Origin: Planctomycetaceae bacterium
Lineage (GTDB): Bacteria; Planctomycetota; UBA1135; GCA-002686595
DNA length: 64,000 nt
Direction: 5' to 3'
Assembly (NCBI GenBank): GCA_016125265.1
Contig: WGMC01000032.1
Span: 62,001 to 126,000 of the forward strand
Shown here in pieces: positions 32,987 through 42,161 of the stretch. The position numbers and the translations under genes were made by a program. The notes below the pieces were generated by a model that was given only the letters and a program-made list of their open reading frames with translations, had not been told where the DNA came from and did not search any database. Every line of letters starts with the position of its first letter. Within the stretch, counting starts at the first letter, position 1.

Positions 32987-35185
32987 ATGAAGAGCCTCAC
33001 ACAGCGGTTGATTCTCTTAGCCGGACTCCTTGGTGTGTTCGGTTCGGCATTGCTTTGGTGGGGCGGCGGGCCGGGCCCAGACCCAACGGCCAGCGTTCGG
33101 GATGGTGGCGGCACCACAAATCCTGTTCGCCCAAGACACGTCGGAGACTTGTCGCAGCCGGGGAACAGCGGCGGCGACACGCGGGTAAGCGCAGGGCCCC
33201 CGGAGGATCAAGCAGGCTTCGATCAAGAATCTACCTCCACCGACTCAGCTCCGCCGAACGACTTAGTACGCGTGCTCGGGACTTGCATCGATACGGTTAG
33301 CGGGGTTGGAGTCGGTCGCGTCTCCGTTGCGTTGGTACTCGAGGGCCAGCATCCTTCGCTCAGTATCGCCGCAGGTGAAACCAACCACCTCGGCCAGTTT
33401 GTGTTGCAAGGGCGGCTCGCGGACTTCGGGCCGTGGGAACTGCACATCGACGACGTTCGCTACGCGCCGCGGGTCGTTCGCGTGGCCAGCGCCGTGATCG
33501 CGGGGGAGCTCGATCTAGGGGAACTCCGAATCGAACCGGCGGGCGAACTTGCCGGGGTGGTTCAGGATGCCTTCGGATTGCCTGCGGTAGGTACCAACGT
33601 GTTGCTTCAACGCGTGCAAGATCCGACCGCGCACCCCGTGACGACAGGGAATCGCAACTACGTGGCCAAAGTGGATGGCTCGGGTCGGTTCGCCGTGCCC
33701 CGGATGGCTTCGGGCGAGTGGACGGCCCAGGTCCGCGGCCGTGGGTGGCGATTGCAAGGTCCTCCTCCGAGGTTCGTGGTGACCCATGGGGGCGATACCG
33801 TCCTCGACCTGCTCGCGACGCAGCTCCGTCCAATCGGCGGACGGGTCGTGGACGCCACGGGGGAGCCGCTGCCACGAGTAAAGGTAAACGGTCGTCCCTC
33901 CCTCGACGCCGCCAGCGTCACCAATGAGGTTCGCACGGACGCGCTCGGCCGATACGAGCTCTTCCCCGACGACAAAGCGCCTGAAGCGGGGATCCTCGTC
34001 GTCGCCCGGAACGACGAGGGCTTGACGGCGACGGTCGAAGCAGTCTGGGGAGATGGGGCCGCGGATTTGGTCCTCGATACAGGTGCGACCCTGACAATCG
34101 AAGTGCGCGAGGCGCAAGGTGAGCAAGGAATACCCATCTGTAGCTACCGCCGGTCTCGTACGGAGACCATCGGCGGAGCGCTGCAAACGGTGCAAGGGGG
34201 CATGCTCGAGGTCAGCACCGCAAATCTGAATGTCGTCGGACGCTACCTGTTTGCGTTCCCCTGCGGATCCGGGCCGATGCTCGGACCCCTCGACCTACAG
34301 TTCGCGATAGCCTCGGCTTTGGACGGGCGGTTTCTCTGGCGCGTTCCGCCCTCTGAGGTGTGGACCGTGCGGGTCGCTCGTGCCGACGGATCTCCCGCCC
34401 GAGATCTACGCGTGGGCGTGGCGATTTCAGACCGCATCGAAGGACTTGACCTCTTGGAGGGGGCCCTACCAAGCGCTCGGTCCAAGCACCTGATGGGACT
34501 CAGCGGGGGGCCGATGGAACTCGGAGCGAGCACGACGGACGCCTCGGGTAGCGCCGTGTTGGCGCTGCCAAGGGAAGCCCTAACTGGCGTGCCGCTCGTC
34601 GTCGTTGCGCTCGAAGGCGGCCTGACCTACGCCCGTTTGTTCACCGCCGAGGCACGCGAAGTCGAGATCCGCCTGCCTCTGCGCACGGAAGTGCTGCGTT
34701 GCGACTGGGACGTACGACGAATCGACGGTTTTGGTGTCACCCTGCGGATCGTCCTCCCGGACGGCGGCCTGCTCGTAACCCCGTTGCGCGTGGCACTCGA
34801 ACAAGAGGCCCGGATCCCCGCCAGCCCAGGATCGCTGCGTTTGCACTGGCGGGGCGCCACCGTACCCGGTGATTTGGCAGTCGACTTGGCCGTTACGCCA
34901 CTTTCGGCGGCCGTGACAGTGGAGCAGCTTCTCGTGGAGCCGTTCACATTGCAGCTCCGAACACTCTCTACCCACGATGCCCCGAGCTCACTCGAACTGC
35001 ATGCCCACACACCGCGTTTTTCACACGCCCCCCTCGTCCTCACTGTACCTACAGATGGACGCGTCCTGGTGCCCGCCCTGCCCGCGATGGTGGATGTCTG
35101 GGAACTCCGCAAGTCCAGCGAAGAACCAGGCACGCTGATTGCCTCCGAAATGCTGAACGACGGCCTACTCGTGACGATCCCCTGA
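32987..35185 (+). CDS. Membrane-anchored protein with carboxypeptidase-regulatory-like domains
   Basis: A 732-residue protein. MKSLTQRLILLAGLLGVFGSALLWW is a signal anchor; residues about 30-95 are a disordered Gly/Pro/Ser linker. Then come several Ig-like units of the carboxypeptidase-regulatory type: RVLGTCIDTVSGVGVGRVSVAL...NHLGQFVLQG, GELAGVVQDAFGLPAVGTNVLL...DGSGRFAVPRMASG and RPIGGRVVDATGEPLPRVKVNG...DALGRYELFPDD. The later half is beta-rich but less clear. Such modules are usually non-enzymatic and exposed on the cell surface. ATG at 32987 is preferred to the GTG/ATG 66 bases earlier since the anchor begins there. Role unknown. Confidence 0.75.
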   Translation: MKSLTQRLILLAGLLGVFGSALLWWGGGPGPDPTASVRDGGGTTNPVRPRHVGDLSQPGNSGGDTRVSAGPPEDQAGFDQESTSTDSAPPNDLVRVLGTCIDTVSGVGVGRVSVALVLEGQHPSLSIAAGETNHLGQFVLQGRLADFGPWELHIDDVRYAPRVVRVASAVIAGELDLGELRIEPAGELAGVVQDAFGLPAVGTNVLLQRVQDPTAHPVTTGNRNYVAKVDGSGRFAVPRMASGEWTAQVRGRGWRLQGPPPRFVVTHGGDTVLDLLATQLRPIGGRVVDATGEPLPRVKVNGRPSLDAASVTNEVRTDALGRYELFPDDKAPEAGILVVARNDEGLTATVEAVWGDGAADLVLDTGATLTIEVREAQGEQGIPICSYRRSRTETIGGALQTVQGGMLEVSTANLNVVGRYLFAFPCGSGPMLGPLDLQFAIASALDGRFLWRVPPSEVWTVRVARADGSPARDLRVGVAISDRIEGLDLLEGALPSARSKHLMGLSGGPMELGASTTDASGSAVLALPREALTGVPLVVVALEGGLTYARLFTAEAREVEIRLPLRTEVLRCDWDVRRIDGFGVTLRIVLPDGGLLVTPLRVALEQEARIPASPGSLRLHWRGATVPGDLAVDLAVTPLSAAVTVEQLLVEPFTLQLRTLSTHDAPSSLELHAHTPRFSHAPLVLTVPTDGRVLVPALPAMVDVWELRKSSEEPGTLIASEMLNDGLLVTIP

Positions 35186-35674
35186 GAATCGCCCACCCAG
35201 CGCCATCACGCCCGCCAGCGCATCACCAACCCTTCGTACTCACGCGAAGTGGGCCCGGCTCTGCCTGATTTCGCGAGAAAAGTCTTGCGAGGGCCTTCGA
35301 CGACGCATGCGCGCAAGAAGTCGAGGGTCCAGCTCGTTCACGATGGCCGGGGGCCCAACGCCCAGGTGGGGCGGGGAGATCTGAAGCGATTGCTCCACCG
35401 CCGAGGCACCGGGGGAGGTCCGCCGTTGGCGACACGGTCGTCCGGGTCTTCCCTCGACGCCCTCTCGTCACACGTCACCGGCTCGAGAATCCAGACAGCC
35501 CTCTCTGGGGTTCTGGGGGGCGAGCCGCTTGCCCCGGGGAGAACGCGAAGCCGTCGCGATCTCCTCAACCGGGGCGAGCGTCCCAAGATGCGGAACCCCG
35601 GGTCCTCGGCGACGGCGCGCGGTGAGGTGCCCCGGGCGGGGCTTACCCTTGCGGCCGCGCGAAGCGCACGCACC
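35186..35674. other. 489-base gap before zwf
   Basis: Frames in both directions are open but read as arginine-, proline- and glycine-rich shadow, so no gene is called. A frame continuous with zwf extends back to 35249, but its residues do not resemble the G6PD N-terminus. The gap should contain the promoter of the pentose phosphate operon; no clear -10/-35 pair is seen. Confidence 0.5.
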
Positions 35675-37138
35675 ATGGCACAACCTCTTCCGGAACCTGG
35701 CCTCGTGGTGCTCTTTGGGGGCACCGGGGATCTCGCACGTCGCAAGTTGTTGCCCGCCTTGGCGCGGCTCTATGCGGAGGGGCGCATCCACCCGCACACG
35801 CGGGTCGTGGGGGTGGCGACCAACCCCAAGAACGACGAGGCCAGTTACCGCCAGTTGGCGCGGGAATCGATCGAGGGCGCGGGCCTTTCCTGCGCCGAGG
35901 CCGGTCCGTTCTGCGGCGCGAGTCTGCACTACCAACCACTCGGCGAGGGGCGGCCGGAGGACTGGACCGCGTTGGCCGCTCGCCTTCGCGATCTCGAAGC
36001 CGAACACGGCCTCGTGCCGCGGCGCACCTTCTACTTGGCACTGCCGACGGAAGCGCTGCCGGCGTCGGTGGCAGGCCTCGGCGAAGCGGGGCTCGCGGCG
36101 GAAGCGGAGGGCGGTTACACGCGCTTGGTCGTCGAAAAGCCGTTTGGCCGCGACTTGAAGAGCGCCCAAGAGCTGGTCGACGTCCTGCACGCGCACTTCC
36201 GCGAGCACCAGATCTTCCGCATCGACCACTACCTCGGCAAGGAGACGGTGCAAAACCTCCTGGCCTTCCGCTTTGGCAACGCGATCTTCGAGTCCCTGTG
36301 GAACCGCGACCGCATCGCCAGCGTGGAGATCACCATGGGCGAAGAGCTCGGTGTAGGCACACGCGCGGGCTACTACGACCGCTCGGGCGCGCTGCGCGAC
36401 ATGGTGCAAAGCCACCTGGCGCAGGTGCTGTCGCTGGTGGCGATGGAAGTGCCGACGGTGCTCGGCGCTAAAAGCGTGCGCTACGAAAAAACGAAGGTCT
36501 TGCAGGCGATCGCGCCCATTGGCGCAAAGGACGTCGTCTTTGGCCGCTACACGGCCGGCGAGATCGAGGGCAAGAGTGTGCCCGGATACCTCCAGGAACC
36601 TGGCGTTCCGCCCGAATCGAACACCGAAACTTTCGTCGCCATGAAGGTCGAGATCCTGAACTGGCGCTGGCAAGGGGTGCCGTTCTACCTGCGCACGGGC
36701 AAACGCCTGGGCCGGCGCGCGACGCGCATCGGCGTGCGCTTCAAATCGTCACCGGTCTGCATGTTCGAACTGGACGGCATGTGCAAGATCAGCTCCAACT
36801 TGCTGATCCTGAAGCTGCAACCGGACCAGGGTTTTTCGCTCTACATGGACGTCAAGCGCCCCGGATCCGCGACGGATTTGGAGCGCATCCCGCTCTCCTT
36901 CGACTACGGCAAACACTTCCAAGGGACCCCGGAGGCGTACCAGACGCTGCTCTTGGACGTGTTGCGCGGGGACCAGACCCTGTTCGTGCACGCGGACGAG
37001 GTGCTCGAATCGTGGCGTGTCTTCGGGCCGCTCCTCGAGATGGAGCGCGACATGCACGACTATCCGGCGGGCAGCTTCGGCCCCGCGGCCGCGGAGAAGT
37101 TCGCCATTCCGGACCGCGCGCTGATGCGCGGGGAGTAG
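35675..37138 (+). CDS. zwf: Glucose-6-phosphate 1-dehydrogenase
   Basis: A 487-residue G6PD, first enzyme of the oxidative pentose phosphate pathway (glucose-6-phosphate to 6-phosphogluconolactone, making NADPH). Seen: cofactor loop FGGTGDLARRKLLPAL (about 14-29), VVEKPFGRDL (about 154-163), the substrate signature RIDHYLGKE (about 182-190) with catalytic His, and the family's MVQSHLAQVLSLVAME and FYLRTGKRL. Length is normal. pgl starts six bases after its stop, so zwf-pgl-gnd are one operon. ATG at 35675 fits the family start. Confidence 0.96.
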   Translation: MAQPLPEPGLVVLFGGTGDLARRKLLPALARLYAEGRIHPHTRVVGVATNPKNDEASYRQLARESIEGAGLSCAEAGPFCGASLHYQPLGEGRPEDWTALAARLRDLEAEHGLVPRRTFYLALPTEALPASVAGLGEAGLAAEAEGGYTRLVVEKPFGRDLKSAQELVDVLHAHFREHQIFRIDHYLGKETVQNLLAFRFGNAIFESLWNRDRIASVEITMGEELGVGTRAGYYDRSGALRDMVQSHLAQVLSLVAMEVPTVLGAKSVRYEKTKVLQAIAPIGAKDVVFGRYTAGEIEGKSVPGYLQEPGVPPESNTETFVAMKVEILNWRWQGVPFYLRTGKRLGRRATRIGVRFKSSPVCMFELDGMCKISSNLLILKLQPDQGFSLYMDVKRPGSATDLERIPLSFDYGKHFQGTPEAYQTLLLDVLRGDQTLFVHADEVLESWRVFGPLLEMERDMHDYPAGSFGPAAAEKFAIPDRALMRGE

Positions 37139-37144
37139 CGCGCG

Positions 37145-37861
37145 ATGGAACCCCAACTGCTCGTCTACCGCGATGCCGAGGCCGCGGTGGAAGCACTGGC
37201 CCACGCCGTCGTCGGCACACTGGCGGGTGCGGTGGCGCGCCGCGGCGAAGCGCGTTTGGCCCTCTCCGGCGGCTCGACACCCAAGGCCCTGCACCGGCGG
37301 CTCGCGACGGGCGAGTTCGCTGCCCAGGTGCCCTGGAACAAGGTCGACATCGTGTTCGGAGACGAGCGCTGTGTGCCCCCGGCCGACCCGCACAGCAACT
37401 TTCGCATGGCCCGCGAGACGCTGCTCGACCACCTGCCCGTCCCGCCGCGCCGTGTGCTTGCCGTCGACGGCACCCTGCCGCCCGAAGTGGCCGCGGCCCG
37501 GTACAGCGAAGCGGTTTCGACCCTGCCCCTCGACCTCGTGTTGCTCGGCCTCGGGGACGACGGGCACACCGCGTCGCTCTTCCCGGGGGGCACTGGATTC
37601 TCCCCATCGGATCCCGTTGCGGTGGCGGCCCTCGCCCCGGCACATCCCCGCCATCGGGTGTCGCTCAGTCTGGCCACGTTGCGCGGAGCCCGGTCGCTGC
37701 TCTTCCTCGTGCTGGGCCGACCCAAAGTCGACGCACTCCGCGCGGTGCTCGCGCAGTACGCGTTGGCGGAGGGCCCCAGTACCCTTCCAGCGGCCCGCGT
37801 GCGCCCCCCGGGTGGACAGGTGGCCATCTACGCCGACGCCGAGGCCATGGACGGGATCTGA
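37145..37861 (+). CDS. pgl: 6-phosphogluconolactonase
   Basis: A 238-residue sugar-phosphate isomerase-like protein that hydrolyses the lactone made by Zwf. Seen: LALSGGSTPKALHRRL (about 38-53), VDIVFGDERCVPPADPHSNFRMA (about 69-91) and LVLLGLGDDGHTASLFPGG (about 135-153), the three motifs that bind the phosphate and hold the catalytic His. It is placed between zwf and gnd in pathway order, and its stop overlaps the gnd ATG (TGATG). Confidence 0.95.
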   Translation: MEPQLLVYRDAEAAVEALAHAVVGTLAGAVARRGEARLALSGGSTPKALHRRLATGEFAAQVPWNKVDIVFGDERCVPPADPHSNFRMARETLLDHLPVPPRRVLAVDGTLPPEVAAARYSEAVSTLPLDLVLLGLGDDGHTASLFPGGTGFSPSDPVAVAALAPAHPRHRVSLSLATLRGARSLLFLVLGRPKVDALRAVLAQYALAEGPSTLPAARVRPPGGQVAIYADAEAMDGI

Positions 37862-39273
37862 TGACGCAGAAAAAGGGCCAATCCAGTGCCGAACTGGGCG
37901 TGATCGGGATGGGCGTGATGGGGCGCAGCCTGGCGCTCAACGTCATGGACCGCGGGTTCGAAGTCGCCGTCTGGAACCGGGACCGCGAGCTGCTCGATGG
38001 GGCGGTGGCGGCGAGCGGCGGGCGCTTGCAGGGCTGCACGGACCTGGCGGCGCTGGTCGCGTCCCTGAAGCGTCCCCGGCGCGTGCTCTTGATGATCACG
38101 GCGGGCAAGCCAGTGGACCTGGTGCTGGCCGATCTCGTGCCGCTGCTCGAGCGCGGCGACGTCGTCGTCGACGGCGGCAACTCGTGGTTCGAGGACACGC
38201 GCCGACGGATGCGCGAACTGGCGGCCAAGGGCCTGCACTTCGTCGGGCTCGGTGTGTCCGGGGGCGAGGAGGGCGCGCGCCACGGTCCCAGCTTGATGCC
38301 GGGAGGATCGCCGGAGGCATACGCGGCCGTCGCGCCGCTCCTCGAGGCCATCGCCGCGCGCACAGATGCCGGCCTGTGTGTGACCCACGTGGGTCCGGAC
38401 GGCGCGGGGCACTTCGTCAAGATGGTGCACAACGGCCTCGAGTACGCCGACATGCAGCTCCTCGCGGAGGGGTACCACCTCCTCGCGGCGTCGGGGCTGG
38501 ACGCGCCGCGGCTGGCGGAAGTGTTCGAGCGCTGGAACCGCGGGCCGCTCGAGTCGTTTCTCGTCGAGATCAGCGCGGCCATCTTCCGGAAGCGCGATCC
38601 CAAGGGCAGAGGCTGGCTGGTGGACCGGGTGCTCGACCGGGCCGAACAGAAGGGCACCGGGCGCTGGACCGTCGCGGTGGCCCTCGAACAGGGTGTGGCC
38701 GTGCCGTCCATCGCGGCCGCCCTGGACGGGCGTGTGCTATCGAGCCGCAAGGCCGAACGGGTGGCCCTCGCCGCCGGAGCGCCTCCCCGCACGTTGGCGA
38801 AGCTCGACGCTGGCGACGTCGAATCGGCCCTCTACGGCGCCAAGATCGCCGCCTACGCGCAGGGATTCGAGCTGCTGCGCACCGCGGCCCAGAGCTTCGG
38901 TTGGGCGCTCGACCTGGCGGAGCTCGCGCGCATCTGGAAGGGCGGCTGCATCATCCGCGCGGCCTTCTTGGACGTCTTGCGCGGCGCGTTTGCGCGCGGC
39001 GCCCGTGGCGGCTTGCTATCGGATCCGGCGCTCCGGGCCGAGCTCGAAGCGCGCGCGCCGGCCTGGCGCCGGGTCGTCGCGGCCGCGGTGCAGGCGGGCC
39101 TACCGGTGCCGGCCCTGTCGGCGGGGCTCTCCTACTTGGACGCCATGACGAGCGCGCGCCTGCCTCAGAACCTGGTGCAGGCCCAGCGCGACGCGTTTGG
39201 CGCGCATACATTCCTCTTCAGCGACGACCCCGAGGGCCGCCCACAACACGTGGAGTGGCTCCAGCCGGAGTGA
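37861..39273 (+). CDS. gnd: 6-phosphogluconate dehydrogenase (decarboxylating)
   Basis: A 470-residue enzyme giving ribulose-5-phosphate, CO2 and NADPH. Seen: Rossmann loop LGVIGMGVMGRSLALNV (about 12-28), VVVDGGNSWFEDTRRR, GVSGGEEGARHGPSLMPGG (about 130-148), catalytic Lys in GHFVKMVHNGLEYADMQLLAEGY (about 183-205), and KGTGRWTV. The C-terminal helical half is complete and ends with the dimer tail region AQRDAFGAHTF. Length is that of the homodimeric long form. It overlaps pgl by one base. Confidence 0.96.
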   Translation: MTQKKGQSSAELGVIGMGVMGRSLALNVMDRGFEVAVWNRDRELLDGAVAASGGRLQGCTDLAALVASLKRPRRVLLMITAGKPVDLVLADLVPLLERGDVVVDGGNSWFEDTRRRMRELAAKGLHFVGLGVSGGEEGARHGPSLMPGGSPEAYAAVAPLLEAIAARTDAGLCVTHVGPDGAGHFVKMVHNGLEYADMQLLAEGYHLLAASGLDAPRLAEVFERWNRGPLESFLVEISAAIFRKRDPKGRGWLVDRVLDRAEQKGTGRWTVAVALEQGVAVPSIAAALDGRVLSSRKAERVALAAGAPPRTLAKLDAGDVESALYGAKIAAYAQGFELLRTAAQSFGWALDLAELARIWKGGCIIRAAFLDVLRGAFARGARGGLLSDPALRAELEARAPAWRRVVAAAVQAGLPVPALSAGLSYLDAMTSARLPQNLVQAQRDAFGAHTFLFSDDPEGRPQHVEWLQPE

Positions 39274-39279
39274 CCCAAC

Positions 39280-39807
39280 ATGGGCTACGTGGACGAGACC
39301 CTTCTGCCCGGCGAGCGTGTGGAGTACCGCGCCCGGGTGCACTGGTGGATCTACCTGACGCCGGGCCTGTGGTCGGGCCTGGGGCTCTTCCTGGGCCTGG
39401 GCGGCGGCGGCGCGCTGCTGTGGCGCCTGCGCGGTGAGAACCCCGCCACGGATCCAGAGAAGGGCGCCTGGGGCTTTCTGGTGTTCGTGGGGCTCGCCGT
39501 GCTCGCCTATGGACTCTACGGGGTGGTTCGCGCCGTCATCTACGACCGCACCACGGAGCTGGCCGTTACGACGCGCCGCGTCGTGGCGAAGAAGGGGTTC
39601 ATCCGCCGGGAAACGTGGGAGTTGCAGCGACCCAAGCTCGAAAGTGTCGAGGTCACCCAATCGCTGCTCGGGCGCATGCTGCGCTTTGGCACGCTCGAAC
39701 TGCAGGGAACGGGCGGCGGTTCTGCGCCCCTCGGCATGATCCGCGACCCGCTCGCCTTCCGCCGCGCGGCCCTGACCGAAGGTCCGGCAGGTCCGGAGGA
39801 TCCGTAG
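39280..39807 (+). CDS. PH-domain (bPH2/YdbS-like) membrane protein
   Basis: A 175-residue protein: a short N-terminal segment (DETLLPGERVEYRARVHWWIY), two transmembrane helices (about 25-45 and 63-88) and then a bacterial PH domain (ELAVTTRRVVAKKGFIRRETWELQRPKLESVEVTQSLLGRMLRFGTLEL). The last part carries the usual 'G...I.DP..FR' ending. Membrane PH-domain proteins are thought to be scaffold or stress proteins. It starts six bases after gnd, so it is probably in the same operon, although no functional link is obvious. Confidence 0.83.
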   Translation: MGYVDETLLPGERVEYRARVHWWIYLTPGLWSGLGLFLGLGGGGALLWRLRGENPATDPEKGAWGFLVFVGLAVLAYGLYGVVRAVIYDRTTELAVTTRRVVAKKGFIRRETWELQRPKLESVEVTQSLLGRMLRFGTLELQGTGGGSAPLGMIRDPLAFRRAALTEGPAGPEDP

Positions 39808-39884
39808 CCGCGCGGGTGGGGTTGGCCGGGGGCTAGCCCGCGCCTGCTAGGCTTTCCGGCGGCGCTCGTGGGAGCGACCGGACC

Positions 39885-40580
39885 ATGGACGCATCGAAAC
39901 GCACGCATCGCTCCTTCGTTTTCAACCGGCCCAAGGTCGTCTTGCGCTCGCCGATGCAGCGTCGCGGGCGTTGGGTGGGGCGGGTCTTTGTGCAGGGCCT
40001 CGCGGCGGTCCTGCCGGGGGTCGTGACCATCTACCTGCTGTGGTGGCTGGGTTCGACGTTCGAGTCGATCCTGGGCGGAGCGCTCATTGCGCTCCTGCCC
40101 GAGGGGCGCTACTGGCCCGGCATGGGGGTGGCGCTCGGCGTCCTCCTGATCTTTGCCGTCGGTGTGGCCCTGCAACTCCTCGCGGCCCGCCACCTCTACG
40201 CCGCCTTCGAGGGGGTGCTCGCGCGCGTCCCGATCGTGCGCACCATCTACGGTCCGGTGAAGGACATGATGGGTTTCCTGTACTCCGACTCGAAGGACAA
40301 GGCGGCCGAGCAGCGCGCCGTGCGTGTGGAGGTGCCGGGCCTCGGGGGCGGATTGGTCGGTTTCGTGACCCGCGAAGCGGCCTTCGAGTTGACCAACTGC
40401 CCCGAGGACGAAGACCGAGTGGCCGTCTACCTGCCGATGAGTTACCAGATCGGCGGCTACATGGTGCTGTTGCCGCGCTCGGCCGTGAAGCCGCTCGACA
40501 TGGGCATGCAGGATGTGCTGCGGCTGACGATGACCGCCGGCATGGCGCGCGGCAGCTCGGAGCCGGATCCCGCGGTTTGA
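39885..40580 (+). CDS. DUF502-family membrane protein
   Basis: A 231-residue protein with two transmembrane helices (VFVQGLAAVLPGVVTIYLLWWLG, MGVALGVLLIFAVGVALQLLAA) followed by the family core ARVPIVRTIYGPVKDMMGFLYSDSK and a soluble half with VGFVTREAAF, VAVYLPMSYQIGGYMVLLPRSAVKPLDMGMQDVLRLTMTAG. This is the full DUF502 pattern. Members are widespread in bacteria and plants, with no established biochemical activity. It follows the PH-domain gene by 77 bases. Confidence 0.88.
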   Translation: MDASKRTHRSFVFNRPKVVLRSPMQRRGRWVGRVFVQGLAAVLPGVVTIYLLWWLGSTFESILGGALIALLPEGRYWPGMGVALGVLLIFAVGVALQLLAARHLYAAFEGVLARVPIVRTIYGPVKDMMGFLYSDSKDKAAEQRAVRVEVPGLGGGLVGFVTREAAFELTNCPEDEDRVAVYLPMSYQIGGYMVLLPRSAVKPLDMGMQDVLRLTMTAGMARGSSEPDPAV

Positions 40581-40706
40581 GGGCGCCCTCGCGTGCATCG
40601 CTGCGCAGCCATTGGGCGCGGTTGCGCGCCCGGTGAGACGTGCGAGCCGCTGCCCACGGCAACTGTGGAGAACTGGCCCCTCGGCACACCCACGTAGATA
40701 GACAAA

Positions 40707-40736
40707 GGGCCCGCGCGTGTTGCCACGTGCGGGCCC
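40707..40736 (-). terminator. Terminator of the histone-like gene
   Basis: GGGCCCGCGCGTG (40707-40719) pairs with CACGTGCGGGCCC (40724-40736), 13 pairs with one G-T. On the minus strand the hairpin is followed by TTTGTC, a short T-run. It lies 71 bases past the stop of the minus-strand gene and also between convergent genes, so it may serve both strands. Confidence 0.65.
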
Positions 40737-40806
40737 TGGAGCTTGCGCCGTTCGCCGACCGGGCCCAGCCGCCGCGGGGGCGGGCTGGGTCGGTTGGCGG
40801 TGGGAA

Positions 40807-41073
40807 TCAGGCCATCGGCGCCGCTTCCGCGGGCGCCGGGGCGGCGGCGCGACGGCCGCCGCGCTTGCCTGCTTTCTTGCCGCGCTTGCCAGCCTTCTTG
40901 CCGGCTTTCTTGGCGCCGCGCTTGCCGGCTTTCTTGCCAGCTCGCTTCGCAGCCTTCTTGCCGGCTTTCTTGCCAGCCTTCTTGGCGGTGCGCTTGGCGG
41001 TTTTCTTGGTGCCGCGCTTGGCGGTCTTCTTGGCTGCGCGCTTGGCGGCCTTCTTCTTCGCTTTTTTGGCCAT
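40807..41073 (-). CDS. Lys/Ala-rich histone-H1-like protein
   Basis: An 88-residue protein made almost only of Lys, Ala, Arg and Gly in irregular units (AKKA, AKR, AGKKAGKR), with a short Ala/Pro tail APAPAEAAPMA. Low-complexity proteins of this make-up resemble the C-terminal domain of eukaryotic H1 and bacterial histone-H1-like proteins that coat and compact DNA. The DNA shows runs of CTTCTTGGC-type repeats that code for it. The antisense frames (up to 214 residues) are shadows. Binding to DNA or RNA is inferred from charge. Confidence 0.82.
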   Translation of the reverse strand: MAKKAKKKAAKRAAKKTAKRGTKKTAKRTAKKAGKKAGKKAAKRAGKKAGKRGAKKAGKKAGKRGKKAGKRGGRRAAAPAPAEAAPMA

Positions 41074-41245
41074 GGGGATCCTCCGTTGAAGGGAGCGCGC
41101 ACCTGCGCGCTATTGCGTCTCGATACTAGCGCCGCTTCGGTCGAGGAAACGCGCAACACGAAGACTTCTTCGGACTCGTCCCGCTCTTGGCTTCGCGTCG
41201 GTCGAGAAGGTTGCAGCGCAACGGGTGCGGCGCTCGCCGCGAACG

Positions 41246-42037
41246 TCACGTGCGGCGCGGCGGAAGCGGCACAAAGGCGCTGGTGCGGCGCACGTAGTCG
41301 GCGTACTCCGGACGCCGTTCGCCGATGTCCTTCTCGAGCAACACCACGCCGGAAACCTTGAGCAGCAGGAAGGTCATGAACACGGGACCGGGCAGGCTCC
41401 ACCAGCCGTCGCCGGCGAGGGCGAACAGGTAGAACGCCCACCACATGCAGGCGTTGCCAAAGTAGTTCGGGTGCCGGCTGTACCGCCAAAGGCCGCTGCT
41501 CAGCACCTTGCCCCGGTTGGCCGGATCCCCCTTGAACCGCGCCAGTTGCAGGTCGGAAACGGCCTCGAAGAAGAAGCCGACGGCGAAGAGCAGGCCCGCG
41601 GCGACGTCCAGGGCGCCGAGCGGCGTCGCGGAGACCGCGCTGGCCAAGAGCGGCAGGGAAACGAACCACGCCATCGCCGCCTGCAGCCAGAAGACGACCC
41701 ACAGGCTGGACGTGCGGAAGCGCGGTCCGCGGCCCTTGCGCATCGCGGCGTAGCGGCGGTCCTCGCCGGGTTCCTCGAGCTTGCGCCAGGTCAGGTAACC
41801 GCCGAGACGCAGGGTCCAGAGCGCCACCAAACCCGCCACCAAGATGCCGCGTTCGGGGACGTCACCCGGTTGGAGGGCCAGGTACACACCGTGGGCCGCG
41901 AGGAAGAGGGCGGGCCAGACCGGGTCCACGATGGACACGTCGTCCAGCCTGCGGCTGACCAGCCAAACGAGGGTGGTGAGGACAGCCAGCGCGGGCAGGG
42001 CGGCGGACCAGATGCCGAGATCGAAGGTGGTGTCCAT
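41246..42037 (-). CDS. DUF1295 / steroid-5-alpha-reductase-like membrane protein
   Basis: A 263-residue protein with six or seven transmembrane helices. The C-terminal signature SDLQLARFKGDPANRGKVLSSGLWRYSRHPNYFGNACMWWAFYL (about 166-209) is that of the isoprenylcysteine-methyltransferase/steroid-reductase fold, where it binds the cofactor, and LLEKDIGERRPEYADYVRRTSAFVPLPPR ends the family. Members are thought to reduce double bonds in membrane lipids. ATG at 42037. It is divergent from the S9 peptidase gene across 124 bases. Confidence 0.87.
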   Translation of the reverse strand: MDTTFDLGIWSAALPALAVLTTLVWLVSRRLDDVSIVDPVWPALFLAAHGVYLALQPGDVPERGILVAGLVALWTLRLGGYLTWRKLEEPGEDRRYAAMRKGRGPRFRTSSLWVVFWLQAAMAWFVSLPLLASAVSATPLGALDVAAGLLFAVGFFFEAVSDLQLARFKGDPANRGKVLSSGLWRYSRHPNYFGNACMWWAFYLFALAGDGWWSLPGPVFMTFLLLKVSGVVLLEKDIGERRPEYADYVRRTSAFVPLPPRRT

Positions 42038-42161
42038 GGGTGGTGCTTTCCTCGTGCCTCTTCGCGCCCGGCCCGCCGCCGGTTGCGCCCGATCGAGCGG
42101 GCCGGGGCGCCCCCGTCGCCTCGCCGGAGCACACGCACGCACCAACGTAGACTCTGCGTCC

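Noticed and set aside
35249..35674. N-terminal extension of zwf
   Set aside because: The residues do not look like protein and the G6PD family starts at the ATG at 35675.
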